Positions 55,301 to 64,000 of a DNA stretch of 64,000 nucleotides are shown here, piece after piece. The notes below the pieces were generated by a model, which saw only the letters and a list, made by a program, of their open reading frames with translations, made no database searches and was not told the origin of the DNA. This DNA is from Rachicladosporium sp. CCFEE 5018. Its lineage: Eukaryota > Ascomycota > Dothideomycetes > Cladosporiales > Cladosporiaceae. The stretch spans positions 404,830 through 468,829 of the forward strand of contig KZ111152.1 in the NCBI GenBank assembly GCA_002077045.2, in the 5' to 3' direction. Position 1 is the stretch's first letter. The number at the start of each line of letters is the position of its first letter. Made by a program: the position numbers and the translations under genes.

Positions 55301-55426
55301 AGACTTGGCGTTGATCCGGAACAGTGGGACAGTATGGGCTTGGGAAAGGATATGAAGGACGGCGTAGCGAGTCCGCGAGCCGGCAGCTTTGCGGCGAGGA
55401 GAGGAAGTCGAGTCGGGAGTCGATAG
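49355..55426 (+). CDS. SEC7: SEC7/BIG-type guanine nucleotide exchange factor for ARF
   Basis: A large trans-Golgi ARF-GEF of 2,023 aa, open without introns from the ATG at 49355. It activates Arf GTPases for coat assembly and Golgi traffic. A Ser/Thr/Pro-rich disordered leader (residues 1 to ~130) is followed by the DCB region (~135-330) and an acidic linker. Next come the HUS region (~450-650) and the Sec7 domain (~780-970) with FRLPGEAQKIDR, whose Glu878 corresponds to the catalytic glutamic finger, and YSVIMLNTDQHS. The HDS1-HDS4 helical repeats follow, with a second disordered Ser/Pro-rich stretch near residues 1655-1770. The C terminus is basic (ARRGSRVGSR). Introns are common in fungal genes of this size, so one long exon is slightly unusual but the frame is clean. 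The contig 2 fragment is its N-terminal allele. Confidence 0.96.
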   Translation: MADSEEQAGRSEAAGGHAEGSGVDGTEGVSGVGSSEEHVNGDNPADETPPRESTDETAESNDVAHTADASPRPADGNDQNDVEPSTAQDPSPQSTAPPTAPDTPSTPAAYTPRIRTDSQSTTATNTTSATRGGSKSTRSSLVFVVSALESIAASKDARKRKPLLDSTQRALSAIRNAQGDASQLNPETLFEPLNLATVASTVSVVTTALDCIGKLISYSYFSVPQRNNSDDPHQKAPLIERAIDTICDCFQGEATPAEVQMQIIKSLLAAILNDKIVVHGAGLLKSVRQTYNIFLLSKNGANQQIAQGTLTQMVGTVFERVKARLAGKAIRATGSKTSLVQSNAASSSSAVDTPTEVNGSETPMVEEPETPAEAEGETTTLTLQDFEKTKTFDDTRINDTTTVVTRAKRAHAKQPSRTASGMEIPSITVQGENSETYTEDQDEDEIYIRDAFLVFRAMCKLSTKQVRREEEVDIRSQGMRSKLLSLHIIHTVLFHHHQVFTNPNATIRSSSGQEPTGFTQAIKQYLCLSLSKNASSAVRQVFEVSAELFWLMTKYLRSQLKPELQVFLKEVYLTILEKRLAPPWQKSYIVQNIFGRIAGDPKALVEIYLNYDCDRQALDNMYQRIIEHVSRIAGQPAPVTASQQQAFSEHSARKAASASSDWQQRGNLPSNLVPSNTPTPFDVEDFPQDYAMKMQALDALVVVLISLVNWGQQGTLDAARPLGTDGDLTRSADDVRESIDTRGDASSISPTVNSLDGTTAQTPLSNEALEDDPAELEKVKERKTALNKAVQQFNFKPKKGIQALLQEGFIASRDAKDIAAFFLSNDQISKKALGEYLGEGDDENKLIMAAFVDGMDFSKTRFVDALRRFLQSFRLPGEAQKIDRLMLKFAEKYTAGNPNAFANADTAYILSYSVIMLNTDQHSAQVKQRMTIEDFIKNNRGINDGASLPDEYLQGVYDEIQRNEIVLDTERAQAAELGQLPQANAGGIQGALATFGRDLSREAYAAASEEMRNRTEQLFKTMLKAQKKSSGGQRTNFLTASSFKHVGPMFDATWMSFLTALSGTAQETQHLETIRLCMEGQKLAVRLACLFDLADPRQAFVASLARSTNLYNLSEMKAKNVEALRAMLEVANTEGNLLKESWREILTCISQLDRFQLISSGVEEGAVPDVARVHSISASHQLNGNPSRQSMQVQRRPTPRPGPAGSYHADIAEDARSADMIRSVDRIFTNTANLSGDAIVHFVRALTQVSWQEIQSSGQSESPRTYSLQKLVEISGYNMLRVRFEWTNIWQVLGQHFIDVGCHNNTHVVYFALNSLRQLSMRFMEIEELPGFRFQKDFLKPFELILRNASQVQVKDMVLRCLIQMIQARGDMIRSGWRTMFGVFTVAAREPYESIVNLAFDNVTQVYNARFGVVISQGAFADLIVCLTEFSKNMKFQKKSLQAIETLKGTVPKMLRTPECPLSTKAVGIKDAPTAEGVPRQPSRQTQEEQYWFPVLFAFHDVLMTGEDLEVRSRALNYLFDTLTKYGGEFPRDFWDTLWRQLLYPIFMVLKDRKAINQEAANHEELSVWLSTTLIQALRNMITLFTHFFESLEYMLDRFLDLLALCICQENDTLARIGSNCLQQLILQNVRKFTPQHWEKIVGAFVDLFGRTEARELFSAATSSSYGKESSYVNAFGDSAPIQSNGTATEDAPPITSSSSALKINGIPADTPSDVPTTNGHAPPTDQFQRRPSDALSLTSTDYDHSPAPPPKPSSSADNLESFASPTLSATQNPQQTPVIVTAARRRYFNQIITKCVLQLLMIETVSELFSNNLVYASIPSPLLLQLMALLKRSYHFAKRFNADRELRARLFREGFMRQPPNLLKQESGSASVYVLILLRMYADTSPERAASRLDTEEALIPLCSDILTSYIALDDETQQRNIVTWRPVVVDVLEGYVGFADEEFGKHVPVFAPLCVGLMGREMGGELQRGVMGVWKRVCETRLGVDPEQWDSMGLGKDMKDGVASPRAGSFAARRGSRVGSR

Positions 55427-55700
55427 ATGTAAGATGAGGGATGAGGCGTTTTGGGGGATGTACAGCATATTGTAGCGACGGCACGGGGGATCTAGAAAGC
55501 AAGCGCGACAAAGCGCGAATGGATTGATCTATGATACATCGCATCGCCTTCCGTATCGAATCATTTCCGTCGCGTTCCCTGGGTATACCTACATGACACT
55601 TTGCCGTCCCTTCCTTTCCCAAGCCGTCCATTCCATCCTATGCGTTTATATCGTCCTCCGTCCCGTCTCGTGCAAGCATATCATTCTAGTTCAAGTACTG

Positions 55701-57193
55701 TTACATAGCCACACCGACCTGGCTCGGCGAACTTACTCGCCATGTCCCGCCGTCTTCGACAATCTTCCCTCCGTACAGCATCTCCACTGGTAGCAGAGGT
55801 GTGAGTCGCGACTCGGCTGTTAGACTTCTACTGTGCGTGTAGCCCTTCGATGTCGCTGTTGGCGACGACGCGAGGGTCAATGCAGGCGACTCCGGCTCAA
55901 TTATCGAAGACTGCAGTGACGTCTGCGACAACGGCCTTGTCTGAGTGGATGATGGCTGACAGCGGTAGAACGGCTCATCTGCAGTCGCAGACGAAGGCGC
56001 GGAGCCGAATCCCGAAGCGTTCATGATGCCTGACAGCCAGCCGGAGACGCGATTCGAGGAGCGCGACCGATCGCGGGACGTCGCTGGTCGTGCGGGTCGA
56101 GCTTCGAGCTCGAAGGTATCGAGTCGGGGTGGCACTTCACGCGATGTGAGTGGCCGCGAGAAGGCAGAACCGATGTCGTTGAGTGTTTCTGATCTTGCAC
56201 GGACTTCCATCGCAGGTGCGACGGCAGGGATGTGGCCGCTGAAAGGTTTGCCTCTTGACTCGGCGCGACGTTCTTCGACGATGGTGTTCAGCTCTAGAAT
56301 CTCCTGCTCGATGGAGTGCTCCGTGGTGCTGGGTCCGCCTTTCCGATTCGACTGGTCGGATCGCTTGCGCTTCAATTTCGTAGAAGCTCGAGTCGAGTCC
56401 GTTGGTGCGCGTGGTGTCGAGCTTGTCACTTTGCTCTCGAGTGCTTGTCGTCTGAGCGAGCTTGAAGACGACTTCGTGGACGCGGCTACCCTTGTCGCAG
56501 TCCGCTCTCCGGCAGCAGGCGACAGATATGCATTCAGCATGTCGGTGCTCGATCTGCTGCATCGTTGGAACGGCGTCTCGCGATGCTCGAGATACGACTC
56601 GCGTTTCGCGTCGTCGAGTAAGTGCTGCGTCGAATCAGACCGTTGGCGAGGTCGCGGTGCCGCTGCTTCTGATGGAATTGCGAGGTCAGGAGCGTCGCGG
56701 AGCACCACAGGACCCAGCTGCAGAGGCACGAGAGCGTGATGCTGCACGTGCGCTGTGAGTCGTGGGAGCGATAGGGTCCTAGTATCCGGGTACGTGAAGT
56801 CGTGTCGCGGGAGCAGTGAGCTCGAGCCAAGGTCTAGCGGCTTCAGTGAATGTCGAGATTGTGTCGCGAAGTCATCGTCGACGTCCTGACTACCGCTCTC
56901 AGACTTCTCGCCATTCGATGTCGACTTGTAGTGTGCGGTAGGTATCGAAGGTAGTGCAGTCAACGGCGGCTGCTCGTTGCAGATCTCAGCTCGTTTGGAC
57001 GCTGGCGAAGGGTTAGTAACACGATCGTAGTGGCGATCAAGTCGTCGATGGCATCAAGGTGTGACATACCAGTCGCACGTTCCTTTGCACGTTCCGCAGG
57101 ATGCTCGTCCTCCGTGACAGCCGCACAGCAGCACAACAAGGTGGCCAGCCAGCCCTGATAATGTCCTCCGTCTTCAGTAACGAAGAGGCCCAT
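55701..57193 (-). CDS. Ser-rich hypothetical protein with myristoylation/palmitoylation-like N terminus
   Basis: The predicted two-exon gene has exon 1 at 57070-57193, an intron at 57002-57069 (gtatgt donor, perfect TACTAAC branch site, CGCCAG acceptor) and exon 2 at 55701-57001, giving 474 aa. I do not recognise the family. The N terminus, MGLFVTEDGG, has Gly2 and Thr6, which fits an N-myristoylation signal. A Cys triplet follows in WLATLLCCCAAV, a possible palmitoylation site, so membrane attachment is plausible. The rest is low-complexity and Ser/Thr/Arg-rich with a basic patch (KLKRKRSDQSNRKGG). It is convergent with SEC7, whose stop is 275 bp away. The start chosen is the first ATG at 57191-57193. 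Confidence 0.65.
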
Positions 57194-58807
57194 TGACCTC
57201 AAACGCTATCATATCAGACACTTTTTAGTGATGGATGAGCAACGAACAGCGAACGACAGCGTGGTCAAAGACAAGTAGACAACGACGAGACACCACCAAC
57301 GAAAGTTACAAACGCGCCAGAAGCAGACAAGCAAGGGTAAGGTAGGAAGAAGGGTAGGACGGCAGCTCGCATATGCATGCAAGAAGCAAATGAAAAGGCC
57401 GTAAGAAAGACCGGACTTGAACCAGCCCAAAGGTATGCCGGGGCTAAGATTTGTTACAGGTCTTCGATGGCATGTGCAGGATTTCTCATCTCGCAGCAAG
57501 CTCTCAGCCCACACCTCACAAGAACAAAGGAAAGCTCACCGCACTCCCGCACCGACCAATGCCAGATACCGTCCGTGAGAGCATGCCTGAAGTGTCCTCA
57601 GTACGCGATTGCTCCAGCCATCAGCATCATGAAACACGAAATCCTCCGCCCCAAGGCGTGTGCGTGTGGGCAAAGCGACTGCCAGTGCCCAAGCCGTCGG
57701 GTCAGGGCGACTGTCGCACAACATCCGCGTACATGCGTCTAGGAAGGACGGTAGTGCAAATGCTCGAGCCGGCGACTCAGCGCGAGCTGGGCGTTGCGAG
57801 AGCGTGGCGCAAGGCGACTGGCTGTCAGTAATATTGCCGTTGCCGTCAGCTGAACAAGTGGACCGTGAGCGAAAGCAACAGGCGAGGGAGGTGAGGTGAA
57901 GTGGGAGAGTAGGGATTGGTGGTCAGACGAAGCTTGAATCTTGAAGATTTGCCGCTATGGGCTTGGCAGGTCTGTATGAGACATCATTGGGTGAGTTGAG
58001 ATAGATGACGCCCGCACGTATGACGACGACTAGGGAACGGGAGCGATTGGACTTGTAGTGTGTGTGAGCGGAGAATTTGACGAGGAGATCTTCCCGAGGT
58101 ATCAGCCTTGCGTCTGCCGGGTCATTGCCTGTTCCTGTCACGTATGCGGCAGGAAGCGAGGGAGATGCACAAAGTGTGCCTATAGAGTGCTGCCATATGA
58201 AGATGACTTGGCAAGCAGTCATTTCTGAACGAGATCAATCCAGCTGCAGCAGCACAGTGCTTTACTGTTTCGCCCTTGGCAGACAGGGGCGGACTCAGAG
58301 AATCATCTGCCACGTTTGGGTGTCTAGCGGGCACTGCCTCCCAGAACTAGTAGTATCATGAGCATGTTCATAGCAGCTGAAGCGCGGCCCAGACTTTAGG
58401 AGTGGCGAAGATAACGATGTTTGTTGGCAAGAAGGCAGGCGACTTGGTCATGTTGCTTCACGCGAGTGTCGACTGCACACCCTCGCACACTTGTGATGAT
58501 TCATGATCGCGCACACAATGCTCACTAGACCGTGCAACGCCAGGAGACAACTCCGTAAGCCTGTTCAATCGCGCTTGCCCATGACCTCACGATATAAGCG
58601 CAGACCTGATCGAAGTCTAGTTATAAGATGTTGGTGAAAGCGTCGGCATTCTTACACTGAACTAAGTAAAGCTGCGACCCCGATCCCTGACCTCGGTCTC
58701 GCGATGGGACACTCCTCGGACGCTGGCTGCCTTATTAGAAGTCGAGATCGCGCGCTGAAGTATGGTCACATCTCGACACCACTACCGGTGTCATGGCCTT
58801 CAAGCGC
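57194..58807. other. Spacer of 1.6 kb without a supported gene
   Basis: The spacer should hold the promoter of the Ser-rich hypothetical gene and the 3' side of OM14. Two overlapping plus-strand frames (57377-57742 and 57451-57831) have no recognisable domain. A tRNA B-box-like string (reverse of 57413-57423) is present without a matching A box or acceptor stem. Nothing else stands out. Confidence 0.4.
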
Positions 58808-59507
58808 TCACTTCTTTGGTGGGTACTTGTTCGTAAACAGCCATCTGCGACCGTGTTAGCTTCTGTCGACACCGCCGTGGAAGCACGAGAACTACTCACG
58901 AGCTCACGAAGTAGTCAGCCGTAGCCAGAAGACCCACGACACCCGCATACGCCCCAGCAACCTTCCAGGTCAGCTCACCGGCCTGGTGCTTCCTGTACCC
59001 GCCCACGCCCAGGACACCAGCCACTGCCGCAATCACGAACATATTGCCAATGACAACGGGATTCCCCTTGTTCTTCTCCGCCCAGTCTTCGCCCTTCTTC
59101 AAGTCCTTCTTCGCCTCTCTGCCGACCTCCTTAGCCTTCTTCTCCGCCTTGTCGGCGTACACCTTGGCATCATGCGCTGCCTCGTCAAAGTCCTGCTTCC
59201 CCTCCTTCTTCACCTGCTTGTAAGTCTGGTTCGCCTCCTGGCCGAGTTGATTCACCTTGGCCTTGGTGTCCTTCTTGGCCTCCTCATACTTCGGCTTCGC
59301 GTCCCGCGCGAGATCATCAGCGGCAGACTCGGCTTTGCGGCCAAAATCTTCTGCGGATTTCTCAGCCGCGTCGGCGGTTTCGGAGAGCGGGTCGTCGGAG
59401 CCGTTCTGTGACATTGTGGAGGAGGGGACTGATTTCACGCCGTAGACGCTGTCGAGTGTGTGGACGGAGGAGTCGTCGTGCGCGATTTCGGGGATGGGGT
59501 CGGGCAT
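58808..59507 (-). CDS. OM14: OM14-like mitochondrial outer-membrane protein
   Basis: The predicted protein is 214 aa. Exon 1 is 58900-59507, the intron 58845-58899 (gtgagt..tcgcag) and the last exon, 58808-58844, is only 37 nt and encodes WLFTNKYPPKK. Without splicing the frame would end YFVSS. The NKYPPKK-type end is as expected for fungal OM14-like proteins. Residues ~45-150 form a long charged, Lys/Glu/Ala-rich helix. Two hydrophobic segments follow: NPVVIGNMFVIAAVAGVLGV and VAGAYAGVVGLLATADYFV. OM14 sits in the outer mitochondrial membrane and in yeast helps ribosome docking and porin complexes. The start is MPDPIPE at 59505-59507; MSQNGSD (59414) is an alternative. Confidence 0.75.
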
Positions 59508-60011
59508 TCTGAAAGAAACTTAGTAGGGTCGCGTGTCATGTTGCACAAGCTGGCGGAGTCATACTTCTCCTCATCTGATTGTTGAGGGCCTTTGGCCGCG
59601 ATATCCTGCGCTTATCAGCTATCTTGTCCACTGCCGTACAGCGTTGGTACGCGTAGTGTTGAGATTATCCATACCGCGTAGCTCATCTCGCCGTTACTGT
59701 TGCTGCTGTGATTCTGCTCTTCGGCGCGCAAGTCTTCGATCGAGTTTGGTCTGTCGAGGATGGATGCCATGGCCGACGCAAGAGGCGCGCTGTCAAGCTA
59801 TACCTGCTTGCTGTGCTGCGCGGGAGGTTGGCGTGGGCGTGGCATGTGATACGCGCTTCCCCGAACTCTACCGCAGAATGATGTCACCCAAATTGGCAGG
59901 AGCATGGTAATCACCAAACACTCCCATTTGGTTCGCATGCACTGCAGTATCATGTGATTTGTGGGTAGTGCATATTACCACTACACTCCTTGAGGCCATA
60001 CTTCCGTCAAC
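59508..60011. promoter_or_regulatory. Divergent OM14-UCH promoter region
   Basis: These 504 bp separate two divergent start codons. The frame at 59533-59910 has no recognisable protein features. No other gene is seen. Confidence 0.5.
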
Positions 60012-61121
60012 ATGTCAGGCGGATGGAACACAATAGAGTCGGACGCCGTGCGTAGGCCTCTCCCTCCCCTACCTCCTACCACATTGACCCTATGCTGACT
60101 GACTTACCAGGGCGTCTTCACATACCTGATCGATTCACTCGGCGTCAAGAATGTTCAATTTGAGGAGCTGATCTCACTTGACCCGGACTCGCTTCAAGCT
60201 CTCAACCCGCTGGGTGTCATTTTCTTGTTCAAGTACCCTACAGGAGAGAAAGCTACTGCCGACAAACCACTCGATGGCGAATTTGACTTCGCCGCGGTGG
60301 ACTCGCAAGACGACGATGAGAGGGTGTGGTTCGCAGCTCAGACGATACAAAACGCTTGTGGCACTCAGGCACTACTAAGCGTGCTGCTGAACAAGGCCGG
60401 CGATGCTGAGGACGGCGGCATAGACATCGGACCCAATCTTGGCGACTTCAGAGAGTTCACTACAGCATTCCCTGCAGATGTGCGTACATCATTTCTGCCT
60501 TGTATGGCACCAGATCGCTAATCAATCAATGTACAGCTCCGCGGCGAGGCCCTCTCGAACTCGGACCTCATTCGCGAAACCCACAACTCCTTCGCCCGCA
60601 GCAGTCCCTTCACCTCCGATGCCACTCGATACGCCGGCGAAGACGACGACGTCTTCCATTTCATCGCCTACACGAGCATCAATTCGACGCTTTACGAGCT
60701 AGATGGCCTCCAGCCTGCACCCATACGCCATGGTGATGCCGGAGCCTGTCCGTCCGAGATCTTCGCCGATGCTGTAGTACCTGTGCTACAGCGACGCATC
60801 GAGCGGTACCCGGCAGGTGAGATCAGGTTCAATCTGCTGGCAATGTGCGAGGACTTGAGGGTACGAGCGAAGGAGGCTGGCGATGCCGAGGGACTGGAAC
60901 GGGAAGAGACAAAGAGACGTGAGTGGAGGTGGGAAAATGCTCTCCGGAGACACAACTTTGTGGGATTCATTGGTGAGGTCATGAAGGGTGTCACTGCGCA
61001 GAAGCTGGAAGAGGGAAGTCATGAGGTGTGGATTGAGGACGCCAAGAAGGCCACACAGAAGCGAGTAGAGGACAGGAAGAAGAAGGGTGAAGTCGGAGGG
61101 GACGAGATGGACATGTCATGA
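60012..61121 (+). CDS. Ubiquitin C-terminal hydrolase, UCHL5/UCH37 type (peptidase C12)
   Basis: A cysteine deubiquitinase; members of this type (S. pombe Uch2, human UCHL5) work at the proteasome lid. Three exons (60012-60047, 60111-60479, 60537-61121) with GT-AG introns give 329 aa. The catalytic set is complete. The oxyanion Gln is in AAQTIQNACGTQA, the nucleophile is Cys95 in NACGTQ, the His is His176 in DVFHFIAY and the Asp is Asp191 in YELDG. The His-Asp spacing of 15 is as in UCH37. The C-terminal part has the ULD-type helical tail (RRHNFVGFIGEVMKG) and a Lys-rich end, which separates it from short UCHL1/3 enzymes. Confidence 0.93.
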
Positions 61122-61663
61122 GCTTGATAGAGGCTGCCATGCTGGACGGAAGAGTGAACATCAGTTGCTTGCACTGACCTCCAAGAGCGAGTCGAAGCCT
61201 GAAGCCTTGAGCTACGGCTAAGCTGAGCCTCAGACGATGCGAAAAACTGAATATACGGACGGATCGCGAATATCTACGACCTCGAGGCTGGACAGAGTGG
61301 ACTAATCTCTCAGTGAGCACCATCCTGCAGAGCTACGACTACGAAGCGGACTATCAATCCTCCGATCGTGTTCGATCGGGCCGGGGAGCCACAACACGCA
61401 CTGCAAAAGGCAGGTGGAAATGCCGCTACAGCTTGCATGAGCTCCACACAATATTTCTCACATGCCGTCACTCACGCGTTTCCAGTGGCACAGATCAGCG
61501 ATAGACGCGACTTCAGCCTCAATGCCTTCACCGCAATGCAACGATATATGCACCTGTAGGCCCACGACAGCACGATAAGTATATTGACCTCTTTCTTGCC
61601 CACTTTAGTCTCTCCATTTGCCTCCTTCGGCTGTTTGCAATACCTCACGCAGTCTCCACGACC
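61122..61663. promoter_or_regulatory. Spacer between UCH and aldo-keto reductase genes
   Basis: These 542 bp should hold the UCH 3' UTR and the AKR promoter. The short frames at 61313-61559 and 61472-61696 overlap on opposite strands and are unlikely to be real. A pyrimidine-rich stretch (cctctttcttgcccactttagtctctcc) lies just upstream of the AKR start. Confidence 0.45.
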
Positions 61664-62768
61664 ATGTCCGTCCCCAATGACCTTCCTAAGATGCAATACC
61701 GTTTCCTCGGGAATTCAGGCCTCCAAGTCTCCTGCATATCCATCGGCGGCTGGCTCACCTACGGCGGTCATGTCGCGAATGAGAACACATTTGCCTGCAT
61801 GAAAGCTGCGTATGATGTGGGCATCAATTTCTTTGACTGCGCTGAGGGCTACGCCGGTGGCGAGAGCGAGAAGGTCATGGGTGAGGCTATCAAGAAGTAC
61901 GGCTGGAAACGCAACGACTATGTCATCTCCACCAAGATTAACTGGGGAGCTGCGAACGGTGACAACCCAGTGAATAACGGTGGTCTCAGCAGGAAGCATT
62001 TGGTCGAGGGGACGAAAGCGAGTTTGGAGCGATTGGGCTTGGACTACGTGGATCTCCTGTACGCACATCGTCCGGATAGGCACACGCCTATGGAGGAGAT
62101 TGTCAGGGGGTTCAACTACTTGATTGACACAGGCAAGACGTTCTACTGGGGTACTTCTGAGTGGAACGCCGATGAGATCGAGCGCGCACACCATGTGGCT
62201 GCTAAGCTCAACCTGATCGCTCCCATTATGGAGCAGCCGCAGTACAACATGCTCGTACGAGAGCGCTGCGAGAAGGAGTATTCTCTGCTTTACAAAGAGT
62301 ACAATCTAGCACTTACGCCCTTCAGCCCGCTGAAGTCAGGCATTCTCACCGGCAAGGTACGCTCCTCTCACGCTACTATCTTTGACGTGCCGATGCTAAT
62401 CTCCTCACTCGCAGTACAACGACGGCATCCCCTCTGACTCCCGATTCGGGCACAAATCCGATGACCACTACATCAAGTCCATGCAAGCGAAGTTCGGCAC
62501 CGACGACTGGGAATCTGAGCTCAAGAAAGTCGCCGCGTTGAAGCCCATCGCCGACAAACTTGAGACTTCACAGGGTAGGTTGGCGATGGCGTGGGTGCTC
62601 AAGAACCCGCACGTGGCTTCTGCGATCACTGGCGCGAGTAGGCCGGAGCAGGTGTACGACTCCGTGAAGGCGATTGATTTGCTGCCGAAGCTGACGGAGG
62701 AGGTGATGAAGGAGATTGATGAGGTGTTGGGGAACAAGCCGGAGGCATTTACTATGAGGTTCTCATAG
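61664..62768 (+). CDS. Aldo-keto reductase, voltage-gated K+ channel beta-subunit-like
   Basis: An NADPH-dependent oxidoreductase of the AKR6/Kv-beta-like group, 348 aa. Exon 1 is 61664-62356, the intron 62357-62414 (gtacgc..tgctaat..gcag) and exon 2 62415-62768. The TIM-barrel catalytic residues are visible: Asp and Tyr in FFDCAEGYAGG, Lys in YVISTKINW and His in LYAHRPDRHTP. The cofactor region includes WGTSEWNADEI and TPFSPLKSGILTGKYNDG. The C-terminal NPHVASAITGASRPEQVYDS segment contacts the cofactor phosphate in this family. In filamentous fungi these are usually soluble enzymes without a proven channel role, and the substrate is unknown. Confidence 0.93.
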
Positions 62769-63149
62769 ACGACCTTGTGGTCAGAACATACTGTTCGCTC
62801 TAAATCAGTCAGGCGAGCTCAGTCTATCCACCTATCTAAAGTTGCCATCGAAAATAATATCAGCGACTGTGCGGCACCATGCTATGCATCTCGCTGCCCG
62901 TGTATCTATCGTGGTCTTCGTGCTAGCTCATCGTATCGTTCGTGGCCATCATGGAAAAGCCTTGAAATTATACATACGTGCTCTTTGCTTTCATCTTGCT
63001 CTCGAAAGTTGCACCGTCGTTGCCGAGGTTCGGGGAGCTGAACTGTTGACAGCACAATGCATCGTCAATTACGATTGCATTCGCCGCGTAGCACATCAGA
63101 TTTCTAGGTGCCCTATCATACTCGACCGGAGTGTGGAACTCGATCGATC
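62769..63149. promoter_or_regulatory. Spacer upstream of the alpha/beta hydrolase gene
   Basis: A 381-bp spacer between two genes in the same direction. No additional gene or repeat is seen; the frames here overlap the next gene out of phase. Confidence 0.45.
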
Positions 63150-64000
63150 ATGGCCGGCAACTCGACCTTCACCTGGCGGAAGAATCTCACGCTCGACTCC
63201 AAAGTCTCTCCCTTCGACTCTCCCTTACCAGCAACGCACACTGCCTTCAAAGACATTAAACCCGTATCATGGCGCCGCTACAACATCGCCGGCATCCTCC
63301 TAACAATCTACGGCCTCGATGAACTCACAACGCACGACTCAGTGACCTGTCTTTGGCTCCTCCATGGACGAGGCGACACCCAAGATTCCATGTCCTTCAC
63401 AGCAGCCGCTTTCCTCAATACCTGGAACTCGAAACGGAAACCTCACGACCGCGGACTCATCTGCGCATGCTTTGATCAACGCAACCACGGGAGTCGAATG
63501 ATCGACAACCTTGCCAATGAGTCTTGGAAAGGTGGCAACCCGACGCATGGACCTGATATGTTCACTTTGTTCTCGGGCACAGCGAGCGATGTGTCGATGC
63601 TGATCACGCATCTGCCTGCCTATCTGCCTTTTACGCCTGCAGAGTATTGGTGCGGTGGTGTTAGTCTGGGAGGTCACGCGAGCTGGCATGCTGTGCTGCA
63701 CGATCCAAGGATTACGGCTGCGATCATAGTGATCGGATGTGCGGATTATGTGCGATTAATGACTGATCGAGCAGTGAGAAGTAAGCTGGGTACGTGTATG
63801 GACTCAGATCCACCGGGAAGAAATTTCCTAGGATCGAAGGACTTCCCTCGATCACTCGTCGAAGCCGTCGAGCGACTCGATCCCGCTGGGCTGTTGCTTG
63901 GTGAGCTTGATACCGTGACCGGTGATGACCATCTGCACATTCCGTCGGACGCTGAGATCACGCGTCTAAAGCCAATCATGCGGGAGAAGCTGGCTGGGAA
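63150..64000 (+). CDS. Alpha/beta-hydrolase family protein (3' partial)
   Basis: The frame opens at the ATG at 63150-63152 and stays open to the window end (283 codons), so the C terminus is outside. The start MAGNSTFTWRKNLTL is reasonable. The order of features fits an alpha/beta hydrolase: an oxyanion-type LLHGRGDTQDS segment, CFDQRNHGSR, and the nucleophile elbow GGVSLGGHASW with Ser172. The distal DDHLHIP near the end may contain the catalytic His, though homologous sequence beyond the edge could be the real one. The substrate is not predictable; related fungal proteins are annotated as hypothetical hydrolases. No signal peptide is visible. Confidence 0.8.
   Translation, partial: MAGNSTFTWRKNLTLDSKVSPFDSPLPATHTAFKDIKPVSWRRYNIAGILLTIYGLDELTTHDSVTCLWLLHGRGDTQDSMSFTAAAFLNTWNSKRKPHDRGLICACFDQRNHGSRMIDNLANESWKGGNPTHGPDMFTLFSGTASDVSMLITHLPAYLPFTPAEYWCGGVSLGGHASWHAVLHDPRITAAIIVIGCADYVRLMTDRAVRSKLGTCMDSDPPGRNFLGSKDFPRSLVEAVERLDPAGLLLGELDTVTGDDHLHIPSDAEITRLKPIMREKLAG

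Noticed and set aside
57395..57480. tRNA-like string on the minus strand: B-box GGTTCAAGTCC (reverse of 57413-57423) and a GTA triplet in a loop-like context
   Set aside because: No A box, no D arm and no 7-bp acceptor pairing can be drawn; the T stem needs several G-U pairs. At most a relic.
1..64000. CRISPR arrays, prophage, insertion sequences or operon structure
   Set aside because: None seen. Spliceosomal introns and fungus-specific genes show a eukaryotic chromosome.

Overview
This window reads as nuclear DNA of a filamentous ascomycete, most likely a Dothideomycete (Capnodiales/Mycosphaerellales, black-yeast type). The reasons are short introns of about 50-70 nt with GT/GC-AG ends, moderately GC-rich coding sequence, fungus-specific genes (ERG5 sterol C-22 desaturase, EF-3, KRE6 beta-1,6-glucan synthase, OM14) and an expanded family of small LPxEIR/F-box-like proteins. 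The order-level placement is inference.

The window is three contigs joined by two runs of exactly 100 N (9434-9533 and 34729-34828): contig 1 = 1-9433, contig 2 = 9534-34728, contig 3 = 34829-64000. The contigs overlap. 855-9433 is repeated as 9534-18152, and 19216-34728 is repeated as 34829-50312. In both overlaps the sequence is identical over the inner part (3844-9433 = 12563-18152; 19216-29187 = 34829-44800) and differs by SNPs and small indels over the outer part. I read this as one locus of roughly 40 kb shown partly as two alleles of a heterozygous (diploid, hybrid or mixed) genome, with contig 2 as the alternate allele and a 16.6-kb identical tract in its middle. It is probably not a real tandem duplication.

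Collapsed gene order: ERG5 (+, 5' end missing); a Lys/Pro-rich hypothetical gene (-), broken in contig 1 and intact in contig 2; an MDR-type quinone oxidoreductase (+) with a 233-bp inverted-repeat element just after its stop; EF-3 (-) with a one-base frameshift; KRE6-like glucan synthase (-) with an in-frame TAA before the catalytic motif; a head-to-tail array of seven F-box-like, Cys-rich paralogues (-); LAT1, the pyruvate dehydrogenase E2 (-); SEC7 ARF-GEF (+), divergent from LAT1; a Ser-rich hypothetical with a myristoylation-like N terminus (-); OM14 (-); a UCHL5/UCH37-type deubiquitinase (+); a Kv-beta-like aldo-keto reductase (+); and the start of an alpha/beta hydrolase (+).

Most genes are unrelated housekeeping genes (sterol, cell wall, translation, mitochondria, Golgi traffic, proteasome). 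The accessory part is the seven-gene array, which shares an N-terminal LPxEIR motif, a central FW-SLLPLVNLR motif and, in most members, a C-terminal C-x2-C-x-C-x-C cluster. Its biochemical role is unknown. Three lesions (EF-3, KRE6 and the hypothetical gene) need checking against raw reads: they may be consensus errors, decayed alleles or, for EF-3, a +1 frameshift site.
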